The position numbers and the translations under genes are program-made. DNA of 64,000 bases, from assembly GCA_009823505.1 (NCBI GenBank), contig VZQC01001063.1, positions 157,397 through 221,396 on the forward strand, in the 5' to 3' direction. Positions 53,030 to 64,000 of the stretch are shown piece by piece. The notes below the pieces were generated by a model, which had not been told where the DNA came from, made no database searches, and was given only the letters and a program-made list of their open reading frames with translations. Position 1 is the stretch's first letter; each line of letters starts with the position of its first letter. Source of the stretch: Rhizomys pruinosus. Lineage: Eukaryota > Chordata > Mammalia > Rodentia > Spalacidae.

Positions 53030-53911
53030 TAATGGAGAAACTTAAGGTGCTGCTGTTGTAGTTGAAGAGAGTGGAGTCCTTGGGGATGTGCTCCTATGGG
53101 GGACCACTTATTCATGGCTCGTTCTCTGTTCCTCTCCTCCTCTCGTCTCCTTCTCCCCTTCCTCCCTCTCCTCTTCCCTCTCTTCCTCTTCTTTCCTCCT
53201 CGTCCTTCTCTGCTTTCCTCCTCCTCTTCCTGTCTCTTCCTCTTCCTTCTCCCTCGGTCTCCTTCCAGTCCTCCCTCCTCCCTCTCTTCCCCTCCCTCCC
53301 CTCTCTTTCCCTCAGCTTCCAGTTAGGTAAGCAGCTTGCTCCACCACATGCTCCCCACTAACATGTTCTTTCTCACGCAGGTCCAACAAGACAGCCGCGT
53401 GACCACAAACTGTTGAATGGAAACCTCTGGAGCTGTGAGTTACATCTTTGATCCTCTAAGCTGTTATTCTCACGTGTGGTTGTCATGGTGCTGGAAGCTT
53501 GACTAACACAGAAAGTGGTTTTAGCATTTGGCCATTCAAATGAGAAAATCTCCCACAGGATCAGGAGTTGTTTGAGTAGTTGCTTGCTTATAGGTGGTGG
53601 CTTTTTTGGAGAGATTATGAAGCTTCCAGTGGGCCTACCTGGAAGAAGTGGGCTATCTACCCCACTTCCAGATCAAATGCTCTTGTGTCCTGTCTGCCAG
53701 GGTGATTTGACCAGTTGCTGCAAGCTCATGCCTCTGTAGACCAAGCTTCCCCATGCCTACAATACCATGAAATGGGGGGCAGAAGGGCCTCTTCTTCCTT
53801 ATATCCCTCCATCAGGTATTTTGTCTCGGTGTTAAGAAAGGGAATGACTATAGTGTTAGCTGATGAGTCTAGGGCACTTACAACACAACTTTGTAGGAAA
53901 AAGCTATTTCT
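53030..53911 (+). mobile_element. MTD-like MaLR LTR and internal part (copy 1)
   Basis: LTR at about 53030-53512, with a CTTCCTC-type pyrimidine tract at 53120-53320 and an end TTGACTAACACA. MaLR-internal-like sequence follows, then a second LTR-like end (ATCAGGTATTTTGTCTCGG) near 53815. Confidence 0.55.
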
Positions 53912-53912
53912 G

Positions 53913-54200
53913 GGGCTGGAGAGACAGCTGAGGTTCGCAGGACCCATGTCTGGCACTCACAACTACCTGTAACCTCTAAGCCCAGGTGATCTGTGCCCTC
54001 TTCTGGCCTCTCAAAGCATCTACACTCAGGTGCACCATACCCACCACATTGCACACATTGGATTTAAAAAATAAGAGCATTGGCTCTAATCCCGCACTCG
54101 AAGGGCAGAGCAGATTGGGACTCTGTGAGTTCAAGGCCAGCCTGGTCTACATAGCAAGTTCTAAGCTTCGGGGCTACAAGGGGACCCTGTTTCACAAAAA
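53913..54200 (+). mobile_element. B2 then B1 SINE (copy 1)
   Basis: B2 (53913-54080, GGGGCTGGAGAGACAGC) and B1 (54085-54200). Confidence 0.85.
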
Positions 54201-54239
54201 AAGTAAGAAGGCTACTTTCGTTTTATCATATTCCTACAT

Positions 54240-54932
54240 TATTATTTTTTATTATTGATTTTTTTTTTTTCTTTTTTTTGTGTATAGTCTTTTGTATTGT
54301 TGTGTGCTATTTGTATGATGTATGTATGTATGTATTAGTAAGTAGTATGTGCACACATGTGTGCAGTCCCCTGTGAGAGGCCAGAAAGAGGGCATTCAAA
54401 TCCTCTGGGACTGTAGTTAAAGATAGTTAGACACAGTGTGGGTGTGGAAATCGAAACTACAGGTCCTTTGCAGATCACCCCAGTGCTCTTAACCTCTGAA
54501 CCATTGCTCCAGCCGTTTAATATTTTAAAGCTATGATTTTTTTTGCTTTTAAAAAAAAATTTTTTTTTTTTTTTTTTTTTTCTGTATTGTTATCTATTCT
54601 TGTCATTTGTGCACCCGTGTCGTGCAATGGCCGCGGAGGTCAGAAGATGGTGTCGGATCTCCCCTGGAACTGGAGTTTCTCCTTGGAAATTGGAGTTTCA
54701 GATGGTTCTTCGCTTCCATGTGACGGTGCTGGGGATTGAACCCGGGTCCCTGTAAGAGTGTGGTGGCTCTACCGCTAGGCCATCTCTCCAGCCCTTTTTG
54801 GGTCTTCTTAGCAGAGGATCTCCCTTTAGTCCCAGCTGGCCTGGAACTTGCTATGAACCCAACTCACGAGATCCGCCTGCCTCCACCTCCCAAGTGCTGG
54901 GATTAAGGTGTGCACCACCACATCAGGCTTTT
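54240..54932 (-). mobile_element. Two B2 and one B1, antisense (copy 1)
   Basis: B2 54240-54520 with a short ATGT run, B2 54543-54795, B1 54797-54932 with a deletion at GCTATGAACCCAACTCACGAG. Confidence 0.85.
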
Positions 54933-54954
54933 TTTTTTTTTATGTACATTGCTG

Positions 54955-55421
54955 TGTATTGATGTCAGGGTTCTCTAAAGAAACAGAGCAACAGATGAGT
55001 ATATGATAACTATATACAATTATTGATTTGCTCATGTGACGGAGCTCAACAGTACCCGAACTGGAGAGGCCGGGAATCCAGGAATGCGCTCAGTCTAGCA
55101 AGGCTGATGTCTCAGGAGTCCCAGTCTAGTGCTTAAGGCCCGAATGGATTCCAGAGAATTTCTGCCGGGCTCAAGTACATGCTGGGATCCGAAGTTGGTC
55201 ACAGCAGCAAGACAAAACTCACCAGATGAGAGAACAAGCGCAGGAGGAAAAAGGGACCAGCTCCGCTGCAGCTGGCCTTAATACTGCCATGGCCTTAATA
55301 CGGCCAGAAGGTAACACCCACATTTGGGGGGGCCATCCGGGTTGAGGTGGTCCAATCAGAAGACCCTTTCTCTTATTTGTTCCTAGTTCCCAGTCAAGTT
55401 GACACCCGGATTAACCACACA
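54955..55421 (-). mobile_element. MaLR LTR A (antisense)
   Basis: TGTATTGATGTCAGGGTTC to GGATTAACCACACA, about 467 bp. Same type as the solo LTR at 22433. It is followed on its 5' (higher-coordinate) side by internal sequence, so it is a 3' LTR. Confidence 0.75.
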
Positions 55422-55665
55422 ATTCCACCCCTTGTCAACTTGACACCCAAATTAATAGCCTCTTATGCTTGCCTAAATGTCAATTGCAAACATGGCAGGG
55501 TCATAAATTCCAACCTAACATAGTTATAAGTATCTTCATGTGCAATAGCAAAGCATATATCTTAGAGTAGGTGGTAAGTCCTTGAGAAGTAACTTAGTCC
55601 TTCAGTATCTATAACCTAAATTGACAACATTAACACATATCCAGTTGCACATTCAAAAGGTGTCG
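55422..55665 (-). mobile_element. MaLR internal sequence of LTR A element
   Basis: ATTCCACCCCTTGTCAACTTG, read in reverse, gives a polypurine tract just before LTR A. The internal part is then cut by LTR B. Confidence 0.6.
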
Positions 55666-56015
55666 TAGTGTCTTCAATTGCTGGACAAAAACTTCTGACC
55701 AACACCAACTTGGGAGGAAAGGGTTTATTCAGCTTACATCTCCCAGGTCACAGCATCAAGTAGGAAACTCAAGGCAGGAAACTCAGGGCAGAACTGGAGG
55801 CAGGAGCTGAAGCACAGGCCATGGAGGAGTGATGTTCACTGGCTTGCTCTCTACTGGCTTGCTCAGCCTGCCCTCTTAATGTCACTGCTCAAACAATCAA
55901 GACCAATTACACTCCACAGATGTTGGCCACAGGCCAATCCAAATGGAGCCAATTCCCCAATTGAGGCTCCTCAAACCCAGGTGTGTTCAAGTTGACACCC
56001 AAAGCTATCCAGCCA
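55666..56015 (-). mobile_element. ORR1-like LTR B (antisense)
   Basis: TGTCGTAGTGTCTTCAATTGC to AAAGCTATCCAGCCA, about 350 bp; contains GGAGCTGAAGCACAGGCCATGG. Confidence 0.75.
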
Positions 56016-57188
56016 ATGACCCCTTGTCAACTTTGACACACAAACACATCACTATTAAACCACCTTTCCAGTTTCTTACCCAAAGTATGTGTTACACTAA
56101 TCACAACCTAAGACGTACATCCTTTAAAAGCACCACAGTCTTAAAATGTCCCAACACTTAAAAGTCCACAGTCTATTAAAAGTCTTCTTAACTGTGGGCT
56201 CTGTAAAATCCAAAACACAGTACTGCTTATTTCAAAGGGAAGAAGAATCAGGCCACTCTCAAACAAAACCTAAGTCAGCAAGAGCTCAAGGTCGGAAACC
56301 TGGGATTCACTCACGATCTTCTTGAGCTCCAAAGGTTCTCGCAGCAATCCCCTCTCTCCGAACTCTGCCAACCGTGGCACACCACTCATCCGCAGGCCCA
56401 GGATGACTCCATTCCACACCTCTCTGCTCTATGGTAGTGTCGTCCCAGTGGTCCTGGAATCATCCAAAAAGCTGGGTTCCGCATTGAAACTAGGTTAGCA
56501 CCTTCAAATGGTCTCTTCTGACCTCTTCCTGGTGTAAAGGCCTCAGTTCTCTCATGTACCCCTGCAATCCGGGGGTCTTCACAGCCAACCGAGGTGCACT
56601 TCCACCAATGGTCTTTTCCGACTTCTCACAGTGCCCAAAGCCTCAGCTGGCTCTCTGTGACCCCCGCAAAATTTCACACCGGAACCATATAGGAGACTCT
56701 TACAGTGACCAAGTCTGGCCTTCTGGCTCGAGATGGGCTCAGGCCCCTTCTGGGTCACAGCCTTCCTGTGTAGCTGACCTTGGAGATATTTCCACCAAAG
56801 ATTTCACTCAGGTTTGCTGGTCTCTTGTTACTTACAGCTGATTTTTCAGCCTCAGCTAACCAGCATCAATTGCCCCAGACCACAAAAGTTGTCACTTCAG
56901 GTTCTGGTCCTTGTTACTTACAGCTGATTCTGCCACAGCCCCACTGACCAGAACCCACAGATTACACAGTCCCTGATGATCTCTGCTCTCCTTTGAAACT
57001 AGAAACTTTCACAAGCCAGGCCTCCATCTTCTACAACTCCTTCAGCAAAACTGCTCCAAGCTCCCACAGCAAAATCTTTTAGGCATTCAATGATCTTCCC
57101 AGCCCAAGTTCCAAACGCCTCACAATCCTCCCCAAAACACCAAGGTCAGGTCGTCACAGCACTACCCCACCCGTCTGGTACCAATTTC
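56016..57188 (-). mobile_element. MaLR internal sequence between LTR B and LTR C
   Basis: Starts, in element sense, at 57188 with GAAATTGGTACCAGACGGG (the position after a 5' LTR) and ends at ACAAGGGGTCAT, a polypurine-like run before LTR B. Homologous in outline to the internal part at 27614. No open gag/pol. Confidence 0.65.
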
Positions 57189-57529
57189 TGTATTAGTCAC
57201 TTTTCTGTTGCTGTGATAAAACACCAGACAAGGAAACTTATAAAAGAGAGTTTTATTTTGACTTACGATTGGCGGTCAAGGAATTACCATTGTGGCGGGA
57301 GGCTTGTCGGCTGGATCTGGAGCAGCAAACCGAGGGTCCTCTCGCAAAGAGCACAGGAAGCAGAGGAAGCACTTAGCCACGAGGCTTGTTAAACTCAACT
57401 AAGCCTGCCCCTAGCAACGCACTTCCTCGAGCATGGCCACACCCTCCAAGAACCTCAAAAAACAGCGCCACCAACTGGAGACAATGTCTGATACCAGAGC
57501 CTATGGGGGACACTCATCCAAACACCACA
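57189..57529 (-). mobile_element. MT-type LTR C (antisense), flanked by internal DNA on both sides
   Basis: TGTATTAGTCACTTTTCTG to CATCCAAACACCACA, 341 bp, same type as the LTRs at 27256 and 29612. Internal sequence abuts both ends. Confidence 0.8.
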
Positions 57530-58592
57530 GTCCCTCCCTGGCCCCCATAGGCTCCTGGACCATATAAAATGCAAAATGCATTTAGTCCAACTTTAAAAAG
57601 GCCCCACATTCTGTACCAGTTTCAATGCCTTCAAAAGTCCAAGTTCAAGGTCTCTTCGGAGCTCAGGCCAATCTCTTAACTGTAGCTCCGGGAAGTTTAA
57701 AATCAAAAGGCAAATTACATCTCCCAATATACAGTGGGGGAACCGAATAACATTCCCATTACAAAAGGGAGAATAGAGGCATAGTTGGAGGAAATACTGG
57801 ACCAAAACAAGACCGAAAACCAGCAGGCAAAAACCAAGTCCAGTACCTCCACATGCAACTTCTGGGAATTGATTTCCAAAGGGCGTAGATGGCTCAGCGC
57901 TTCCAGCTTTGCTGGCAACATACATCTCGTCTGAGGGCTGGTACCACGCCCCGTATGCAGCTCTCCTTGGCAATATCTCACAGTATGGCATCTCGAAAGT
58001 CTGCTTGGGGTCTCCGATGCCCACCAGGCTTCACATTCACAGCTTCACGCAATGGCCTATCAGGGCTTCCTTTATTCAGGGACACCCCTGCTGTACTATG
58101 CCTGGCCTCTTTGGCTCTCTGAAACCGTGGAGGTAGAAATGATGACCCCTTCACGCTTGCGAACTTCATGCCTCGGTAAAGCCAGCACCACGTGAAGGAA
58201 ATTGCGAATCTGGCTGCAAGTTCGCGGGACGGACCCGGCCCATTTCAACCACATTTTGTAACTTTTCTTTGCCCTGGGCGTGCTGGAGGATTAAGCTGGG
58301 TGTGGTCTTGCCCTGAGGTACTGATTCTTTTGTTTTACTTGTAAATCTAGAGGCCCTTCCTTAATCACTTCAATCTCCTTATCAAAAGGAAAAATCTCCT
58401 TCACAAGCCCTTGGCCCCACCTTTAATCTTCCTAGTGGCGTTTTCAGATCCAACCTCTCCTTTACATGCCTTGGCCCCACCTGTTTAATCTTCCTAGTGC
58501 ATTTTTCAGATTCAAACTGTACATTTTGCATTTTCTTTTGTCCCATATGCTCTTTTTCACTGGAGATCTGGTATAATATTCACCATTAAAAG
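57530..58592 (-). mobile_element. MT-type internal sequence, cut by the N
   Basis: Reverse matches to the 3' half of the internal region at 28400-29611, including TTTTAAAGTTGGACTAAATGC and the polypurine end beside LTR C. The 5' part and 5' LTR lie beyond the break. Confidence 0.75.
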
Positions 58593-58593
58593 N
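58593..58593. other. Unresolved base (N)
   Basis: A single N followed by an A-run, where the sequence jumps back to the position equivalent to 51655. Confidence 0.85.
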
Positions 58594-58614
58594 AAAAAAA
58601 AAAAAAAAAAAGTT

Positions 58615-58880
58615 GGGGCTGGAGAGATAGCCTAGTGGTTACTGGAGAGATAGCCTAGTGGTTAAGAACATCGACTGCTCTTGCAGAAGACCCGGGTTCG
58701 ATCCCCAGCACCCACATCGCAGCCGAGAACCGTCTGTAACTCCAATTCCAGGAGAACTCCAGTTCCAGTGGAATCCGAGACCCTCTTCTGACCTCCTAGG
58801 CATTGCACGACAAGAGTGCACAAACCTGCATGCAGACAGTACATTCATACACATACAAAAATAAATAAAATTTTAAAAAA
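58615..58880 (+). mobile_element. B2 SINE with doubled head
   Basis: The 23-bp stretch CTGGAGAGATAGCCTAGTGG plus flanking bases occurs at 58618-58640 and again at 58641-58663, duplicating the box A region. The rest is a normal B2. Confidence 0.93.
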
Positions 58881-58889
58881 AGTTAATTC

Positions 58890-58985
58890 ATGCCAAGCAT
58901 AGTGGTGCACATCTTTTAATCCCAAAACTCGGGAAGCAGAGGCAGGTAGATCTCTGTGAGTTCCAGGCCATCCAGGGCTACAAAC
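58890..58985 (+). mobile_element. B1 SINE, truncated
   Basis: CCAAGCATAGTGGTGCACATC to CCATCCAGGGCTACAAACTG. Confidence 0.85.
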
Positions 58986-59241
58986 TGTTCCTCAGTTTTG
59001 TTTTCAGTTGATTCCTTGTGACTAGATTAAGTTCATATCTTTGGCAACTTCCAGGCTGTTTGGTACTTACAAGAAAAGGGCCCTTTTGAGGAACCCCACG
59101 TGTAGGTTGGTACGGATTGATGGCAAAGTTGGATCTCTTGGTTACAATGGTGTCTGCCAGCTCTCTCTGTCAACAAGACTTTGTCCTCTTTGTAATCAAT
59201 AGGTCCTTTGGGGTGATACTTAGACACACTGATATCCTTTT

Positions 59242-59757
59242 TTTAATTTTTATTTATTCTTGTATGTGTATGAATGTACTGTCTACATGCAGGTTTGTAC
59301 ACCTGTGTCATGCAATGCCGCGGAGGTCAGAAGAGGGTGTCAGATTCCCCTGGAACTGGAGTTCTCCTGGAATTGGAGTTACAGATGGTTCTCAGCCACC
59401 ATGTGGGTGCTGGGGATCAAACCCAGGTCCTTGGCAAGAGTAGTCAGTGCTCTTAACTGCTAGGCTATCTCTCTAGCCCCTGAAGCCCCTTTTTAAAAAG
59501 CAACCCCCCCATCAGCCTCATCTTCTCTATCTCTTGCTCAATAGGTTAAGGTTTTTAAAAAACAGTATATGTGTGTCTGTATGTGGGTAAGTGCATGGGC
59601 GTGCAGTGCCTGCAGAGGCCATAAGAGGGGGTCGACTTCCCTGGTGCTTGAAATATTGGTAGTTATGATCCACCAAATCTGAGTGCTGGGAACCAAACTG
59701 TGGTCTTCTGCAAGAATAATAATACAAGCTCTTAACAGCTGAGCCTGGATCCATAGC
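59242..59757 (-). mobile_element. Two antisense B2 SINEs (copy 2)
   Basis: A clean B2 (59242-59480) and an older B2 (59560-59757). Confidence 0.9.
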
Positions 59758-59774
59758 TTAATGGGCAATTGGGG

Positions 59775-60650
59775 CGTAATGGAAACTTAGGTGCTGCTGG
59801 TGTGTTGAAGAGAGTGAGTCCTTGGGGATGTGCTCCTATGGGGACCCTTATTCATGCTCTTCTCTGTTCCTCCTCCTCCTCCTCTTCCTTCTCCCCTTCC
59901 TCCTCCTCCTCTTCCTCATCTTCCTCTTCTTCCTCCTCTTCCTTCTCTGCTTCTCCTCCTCCTCTTCCTTCTCTTCCTCCTTCCTCTCCCTCTGTCTCCT
60001 TCCAGTCCTCCCTCCCTCCCTCTCCTTCCCTCTCCCTCCCTCTCTTTCCTCAGCTTCCAGTAGGTAAGCAGCCTGGCTCCACCACATGCTCCCCACTAAC
60101 ATGTTCTTTCTCACGCAGGTCCAACAAGACAGCCGCGTGACCACAAACTGTTGAATGGAAACCTCTGGAGCTGTGAGTTACATCTTTGATCCTCTAAGCT
60201 GTTATTCTCACGTGTGTTGTCATGGTGCTGGGAAGCTGACTAACACAGAAAGTGGTTTAGCATTTGTTGCCATTCAAATGAGAAAAGTCTCCCACAGGAT
60301 CAGGCAGTTGTTTGAGTAGTTGCTTCTTAGGTGGTGGCATTATTTGGAGAGATTATGAAACTTCCAGTGGGCCTACCTGGAAGAAGTGGGCTATCTACCC
60401 CACTTCCAGATCAAATGCTCTTGTGTCCTGTCTGCCAGGGTGATTTGACCAGTTGCTGCAAGCTCATGCCTCTGTAGACCAAGCTTCCCCATGCCTACAA
60501 TACCATGAAATGGGGGGCAGAAGGGCCTCTTCTTCCTTATATCCCTCCATCAGGTATTTTGTCTCGGTGTTAAGAAAGGGAATGACTATAGTGTTAGCTG
60601 ATGAGTCTAGGGCACTTACAACACAACTTTGTAGGAAAAAGGCTATTTCT
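59775..60650 (+). mobile_element. MTD-like MaLR LTR and internal part (copy 2)
   Basis: LTR at about 59775-60248, with a CTCCTCCTCTTCC tract (59865-60060) and an end GAAGCTGACTAACACA. Internal-like sequence follows, then a second LTR-like end near 60580. Confidence 0.55.
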
Positions 60651-60945
60651 GGGGCTGGAGAGACAGCTGAGGTCGCAGGACCCATGTCTGGCAGCTCACA
60701 ACTACCTGTACCTCTAGCTCCAGGGGATCTGTCGCCCTCTTCTGGCCTCTCAAAGCATCTACACTCAGGTGCACATACCCACACATATGCACACATTGAT
60801 TAAAAAAATAAGAGCATTGGCCTCTAATCCCAGCACTCGAGAGGCAGAGGCAGGTGGATCTCTGTGAGTTCAAGGCCAGCCTGGTCTACATAGCAAGTTC
60901 TAAGCCTTCTGGGGCTACAAGGGGACCCTGTTTCACAAAAAAAGT
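60651..60945 (+). mobile_element. B2 then B1 SINE (copy 2)
   Basis: B2 60651-60810 and B1 60815-60945. Confidence 0.9.
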
Positions 60946-60984
60946 AAGAAGCTACTTTTCGTTTTATCATATTTCCTACATTTA

Positions 60985-61057
60985 TTATTTTTTAATTATT
61001 GATTTATTTACTTATTTTTATGTGTATGAGTCTTTTTCCTACTTGTATGTATGTATG

Positions 61058-61088
<31 letters not shown>

Positions 61089-61662
61089 GTATGTATGTGC
61101 ATCACATGTGTGCAGTCCCTGTAGAGGCCAGAAGAGGGCATCAAATCCTCTGGGACTGTAGTTAAAGATAGTTAGACACCATGTGGGTGTTGGAAATCGA
61201 ACTCAGGTCCTTTGCAAGATCACCCAGTGCTCTTAACCTCTGAACCATCTCCCCAGCCCTTATTTTTTAAACTTGTTTTTGGTCTTTAAAAAAAAATTTT
61301 TTTTTATTTCTGTATGTGTATCAATGTACTGTCTGCATGCAGTTTTGTGCACCCGTGTCGTGCAATGCCGCGGAGGTCAGAAGAGGGTGTCGATCTCCCC
61401 TGGAACTGGAGTTCTCCTTGGAATTGGAGTTTCAGAGGTTCTTCGCTTCCATGTGGGTGCGGGGATTGAACCACGGGTCCACTGTAAGAGTGGTTGGTGG
61501 TCTTAACCGCTAGGCCATCTCTCCAAGCCCTTTTTGGTCTTTTAGAGAGTAATCTCCCTGTATGTCCCTGTGGCCTGGAACTTGCTATTGAACCACAGAG
61601 ATCCGCCCTGCCTCCACCTCCCCAAGTGCTGGATAAAGCGTGTGCACCACCACATCAGGCTT
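60985..61662 (-). mobile_element. Two B2 and one B1, antisense, with (ATGT)n (copy 2)
   Basis: B2 60985-61258 holds (ATGT)n at about 61043-61096, longer than in copy 1. B2 61288-61530 and B1 61531-61662 follow. Confidence 0.88.
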
Positions 61663-61683
61663 ATTTTATTTTTTTAATACATG

Positions 61684-63950
61684 TGTATTGATTCAGGGTT
61701 CTCTAAAGAAACAGAAGGCAACACAGGATGAGTATATAACTATATACAATTATTGATTTGTCATGTACGGAGGCGTCAACAGTAACGCGAACTGGAGAAG
61801 GCCGGGAAACCAGGGGAAAACGCTCAGTCCTGCAAGGCTGGTATGTTCAGGGAGTCCCAGTCTAGTGCTAAGGCCCGAATGGATTCCAGGAGAATTCTGC
61901 GGGTCTCAGTAACATAGCTGGGATCCGAAGGTTGTCACAGCAGGCAAGACAAAACTCACCAGATGAGAGAAGCAAGCGCGGAGGAAAAAAGGACCAGCTC
62001 CCGCTGCTGTTGCCTTAAATACTGCCTGCCGGCAGAACGGAAACACCCACATTGGGGGGGCACATCGGGTTGAGGTGTCCAATCAGAAGACCCTGTTTCT
62101 CTTATTTGTTCCTAGCTCCAGCAAGTTGACACCCAGGTTAACCATCCAGAATCCACCCCTTGTCAACTTGACATCCCAAAATAGCACATCTTATGCTATC
62201 TAAATGTCAATGACAAGCGTGCAGGGTCATAATCCGACCGCTTCCACCTAACATGTTTATAAGTGATCTCATGTGCATGCAGCATTATATCTTAGAGTAG
62301 GTGTAATGTCTTGGAAGAACTTAGTCCTTCAGTTCTAATAACCTAAATATGACAAAACTTAACACATATTCTCAGTTGCACATTCAAAACGTGTCGTGCG
62401 TTATGTCTTCATTGCTGGGACAAACACACTCTGACCAATCACCAACTTGTGGAGGAAAGGGTTTATCAGCTACATCTCACGCCGGTCACAGTCTCACTTA
62501 GGGAACTCAAGCAGGAACTCAGGGCAGAACCTGGAGCAGGGAGCTGAAGCACCAGGCCATGGAGGAGTTGTGTTCACTGGCTTGCTTCTCTACGGGCTTG
62601 CTCAGCCTGCCTTCCTTATACTGTCACTTGCTTCAACAATCAAGACCAATTACACCACCAGATGTGGCCACAGGCCAATCCAAAGGAGCCAATTCCCCAA
62701 CCGGGCTCCCTCAAACCCAGGTGTGTTCAAGTTGAACAAAGCTATCCAGCACAATTGACCCCTTGTCAACTTGACACCACAAACACGTCACAATTAACAC
62801 CACCTTTCCAGTTCTTATCCAAGGTTGATGATTAAACACTATCACAACCCAAGACAGTACATCCTTTAAAGGCCCCACAGTCCTTAAAATGTCCAACACT
62901 TAAAAGTCCAGTCTATAAAAGTCTTCTTAACGTGGGCTTCTGTAAAATCCAAAACAATTACTGTCTTATTTCAAAGGGAAGCAGAATCAGGCACCTTCAA
63001 ACAAAACACTAAGTCACAAAGCAGCTCAAGGTGGATTCTGGGATTCACTCACAGATCTTCGTTTCCAAAGGGTCTCGGCAGCTTCCCCCTCTCTGAACTC
63101 TGCCATCCGTGGCACACACGTTCATCTCGCAGGCCCAGGCCGGAACTCCATTCTACACACCGCGCCCGATCTTGGTAGCTGTCCAGCGTACCGTGCACGC
63201 TCATCCAAAAAGCTGGGGTCACTATGAACTGAGGCTGCACCTTCACAATGGTCTCTCTGACCTCTCCTGGTGCAAAGGCCTGAGCTTCTCTCCGATGACC
63301 CCTGCAATCCTCGGGGTCTTCACAGCAACCGGAGGTGGCACTTCCACCATGGTCTTTCCTGACCTCTCACAGTGCCAAGCCTTGGCTGCTCTCTGTGACC
63401 CCCTCAAAATTTCAACACCGGACACCATATTAGGAGACTCTTACATGTTACCAAGTCTGGCTTCTGGCTCGAGATGGAGGCTCCGGCCCTTCTGGGTCAC
63501 AGCTTCGTGTGCTGACCTGAAGATATTCTCCCCAGATTTCACATCAGTGATTTGCTGGTCTCTTGTTACTTACAGCTGATTTTTCAGCCTCAGCTACAAC
63601 CAGCATCAAATTCGCAGCCCCAGTACACAACAGTTTCACACGAAGGTCTGCGCTCTTCTGTTACTTACAGATCTGATTATCCACAGCCCCACTGACCAGA
63701 ACCCCACAGATTTACACAGTCCTGATGATCTCTCTCTCCTTTGAAACTAGAAACTTTCACAAGCCAGAGTCCTCCTATTATTTACAACTCCTTCACAAAA
63801 AACTGCTCCAAGCTCCCACAGCAACAATCTTTAGGCATTACCAATCGATCTTCCCAGCCCAAAGCTTCCAAACGCCGTCCAACAATCTTCCCCCAAAAAC
63901 ACCAAGGTCAGGTCTGTCCACAGCACTACCCCACTCGTCGGTACAATTTC
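61684..63950 (-). mobile_element. MaLR stack LTR A, internal, LTR B, internal (copy 2)
   Basis: LTR A about 61684-62145, internal to about 62395, LTR B about 62396-62755, internal to 63950. Same order as 54955-57188, with frequent one-base gaps. Confidence 0.8.
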
Positions 63951-64000
63951 TGTATTAGTCACTTTTCTGTTGCTGTGATAAAACACCAGACAAGGAACTT
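63951..64000 (-). mobile_element. MT-type LTR C, cut by window end (copy 2)
   Basis: TGTATTAGTCACTTTTCTG and the following bases match 57189 onward. Confidence 0.85.

Larger units (their letters stand above)
51655..58592 (+). repeat. About 6.9-kb repeated block, copy 1
   Basis: Collinear with 58594 onward: 51674 with 58615, 52181 with 59012, 57189 with 63951. The copies differ mainly by one- and two-base gaps and one long A-run. It ends at the N at 58593. Confidence 0.95.
58594..64000 (+). repeat. About 6.9-kb repeated block, copy 2 (incomplete)
   Basis: Repeats 51655 to about 57240 and runs off the window. It is cleaner than copy 1 up to about 61.3 kb and noisier after that. Confidence 0.95.

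Noticed and set aside
53062..53361. Ser/Leu/Pro-rich frames in the pyrimidine tract
   Set aside because: The tract lies within an MTD-like LTR and its length and frame differ between the two copies of the locus.

Overview
The window is nuclear DNA from a muroid rodent. It is packed with B1 and B2 SINEs, ID/B4-type composite SINEs, MaLR-type LTRs (ORR1-like and MT-like), old L1 3' ends, and long GA, AAAG, AAGG and AAAT tracts. Many B2 copies share a 3' half (a GGCATTGCACGACACGGGTGCAC-type segment) that does not match the mouse B2 consensus as I remember it, so I do not name a species. I found no supportable host protein-coding exon, tRNA or rRNA gene and no CpG island. Most reading frames of 60 or more codons are translations of SINEs, LTRs or simple repeats. 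The one clear protein homology is a decayed retroviral reverse-transcriptase fragment near 18.0 kb on the minus strand.

Layout. 0-9 kb: an LTR end, SINEs, a 336-base homopurine tract and an L1 3' end (4.8-8.3 kb) cut up by SINEs. 9-20 kb: a possible processed pseudogene, more SINEs, a minus-strand ERV remnant (17.6-19.7 kb) split by an ORR1-like LTR, and a 44-unit 9-bp minisatellite (19.73-20.13 kb). 21-26 kb: a unique AT-rich block, a solo MaLR LTR with a 5-bp target-site duplication (TSD), and a 1.05-kb duplicated block next to a single N at 24,212. 27.2-30.0 kb: a structurally complete MaLR element (two LTRs, about 2 kb internal, TSD GTAGA) that splits a B1. 30-48 kb: nested SINEs, decayed LTRs and two unique blocks (32.5-33.5 kb with paired RFX-like X-boxes; 39.7-40.35 kb). 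47.8-48.7 kb: a 23-unit, 36-bp minisatellite inside a B2. 49-64 kb: lower-quality sequence. A stretch from about 51.65 kb to an N at 58,593 is repeated from 58,594 to the window end, which looks like two unmerged overlapping contig ends. This part holds a minus-strand stack of MaLR elements.

The best candidate for something new is a chimeric SINE: the B2 5' head (about 95 bp) joined to a full B1 at the same junction in four separate copies (5.77, 13.83, 31.55 and 43.16 kb). Three have clear or fair TSDs, so the fusion appears to have moved as a unit. I see no evidence of a multi-gene system here.
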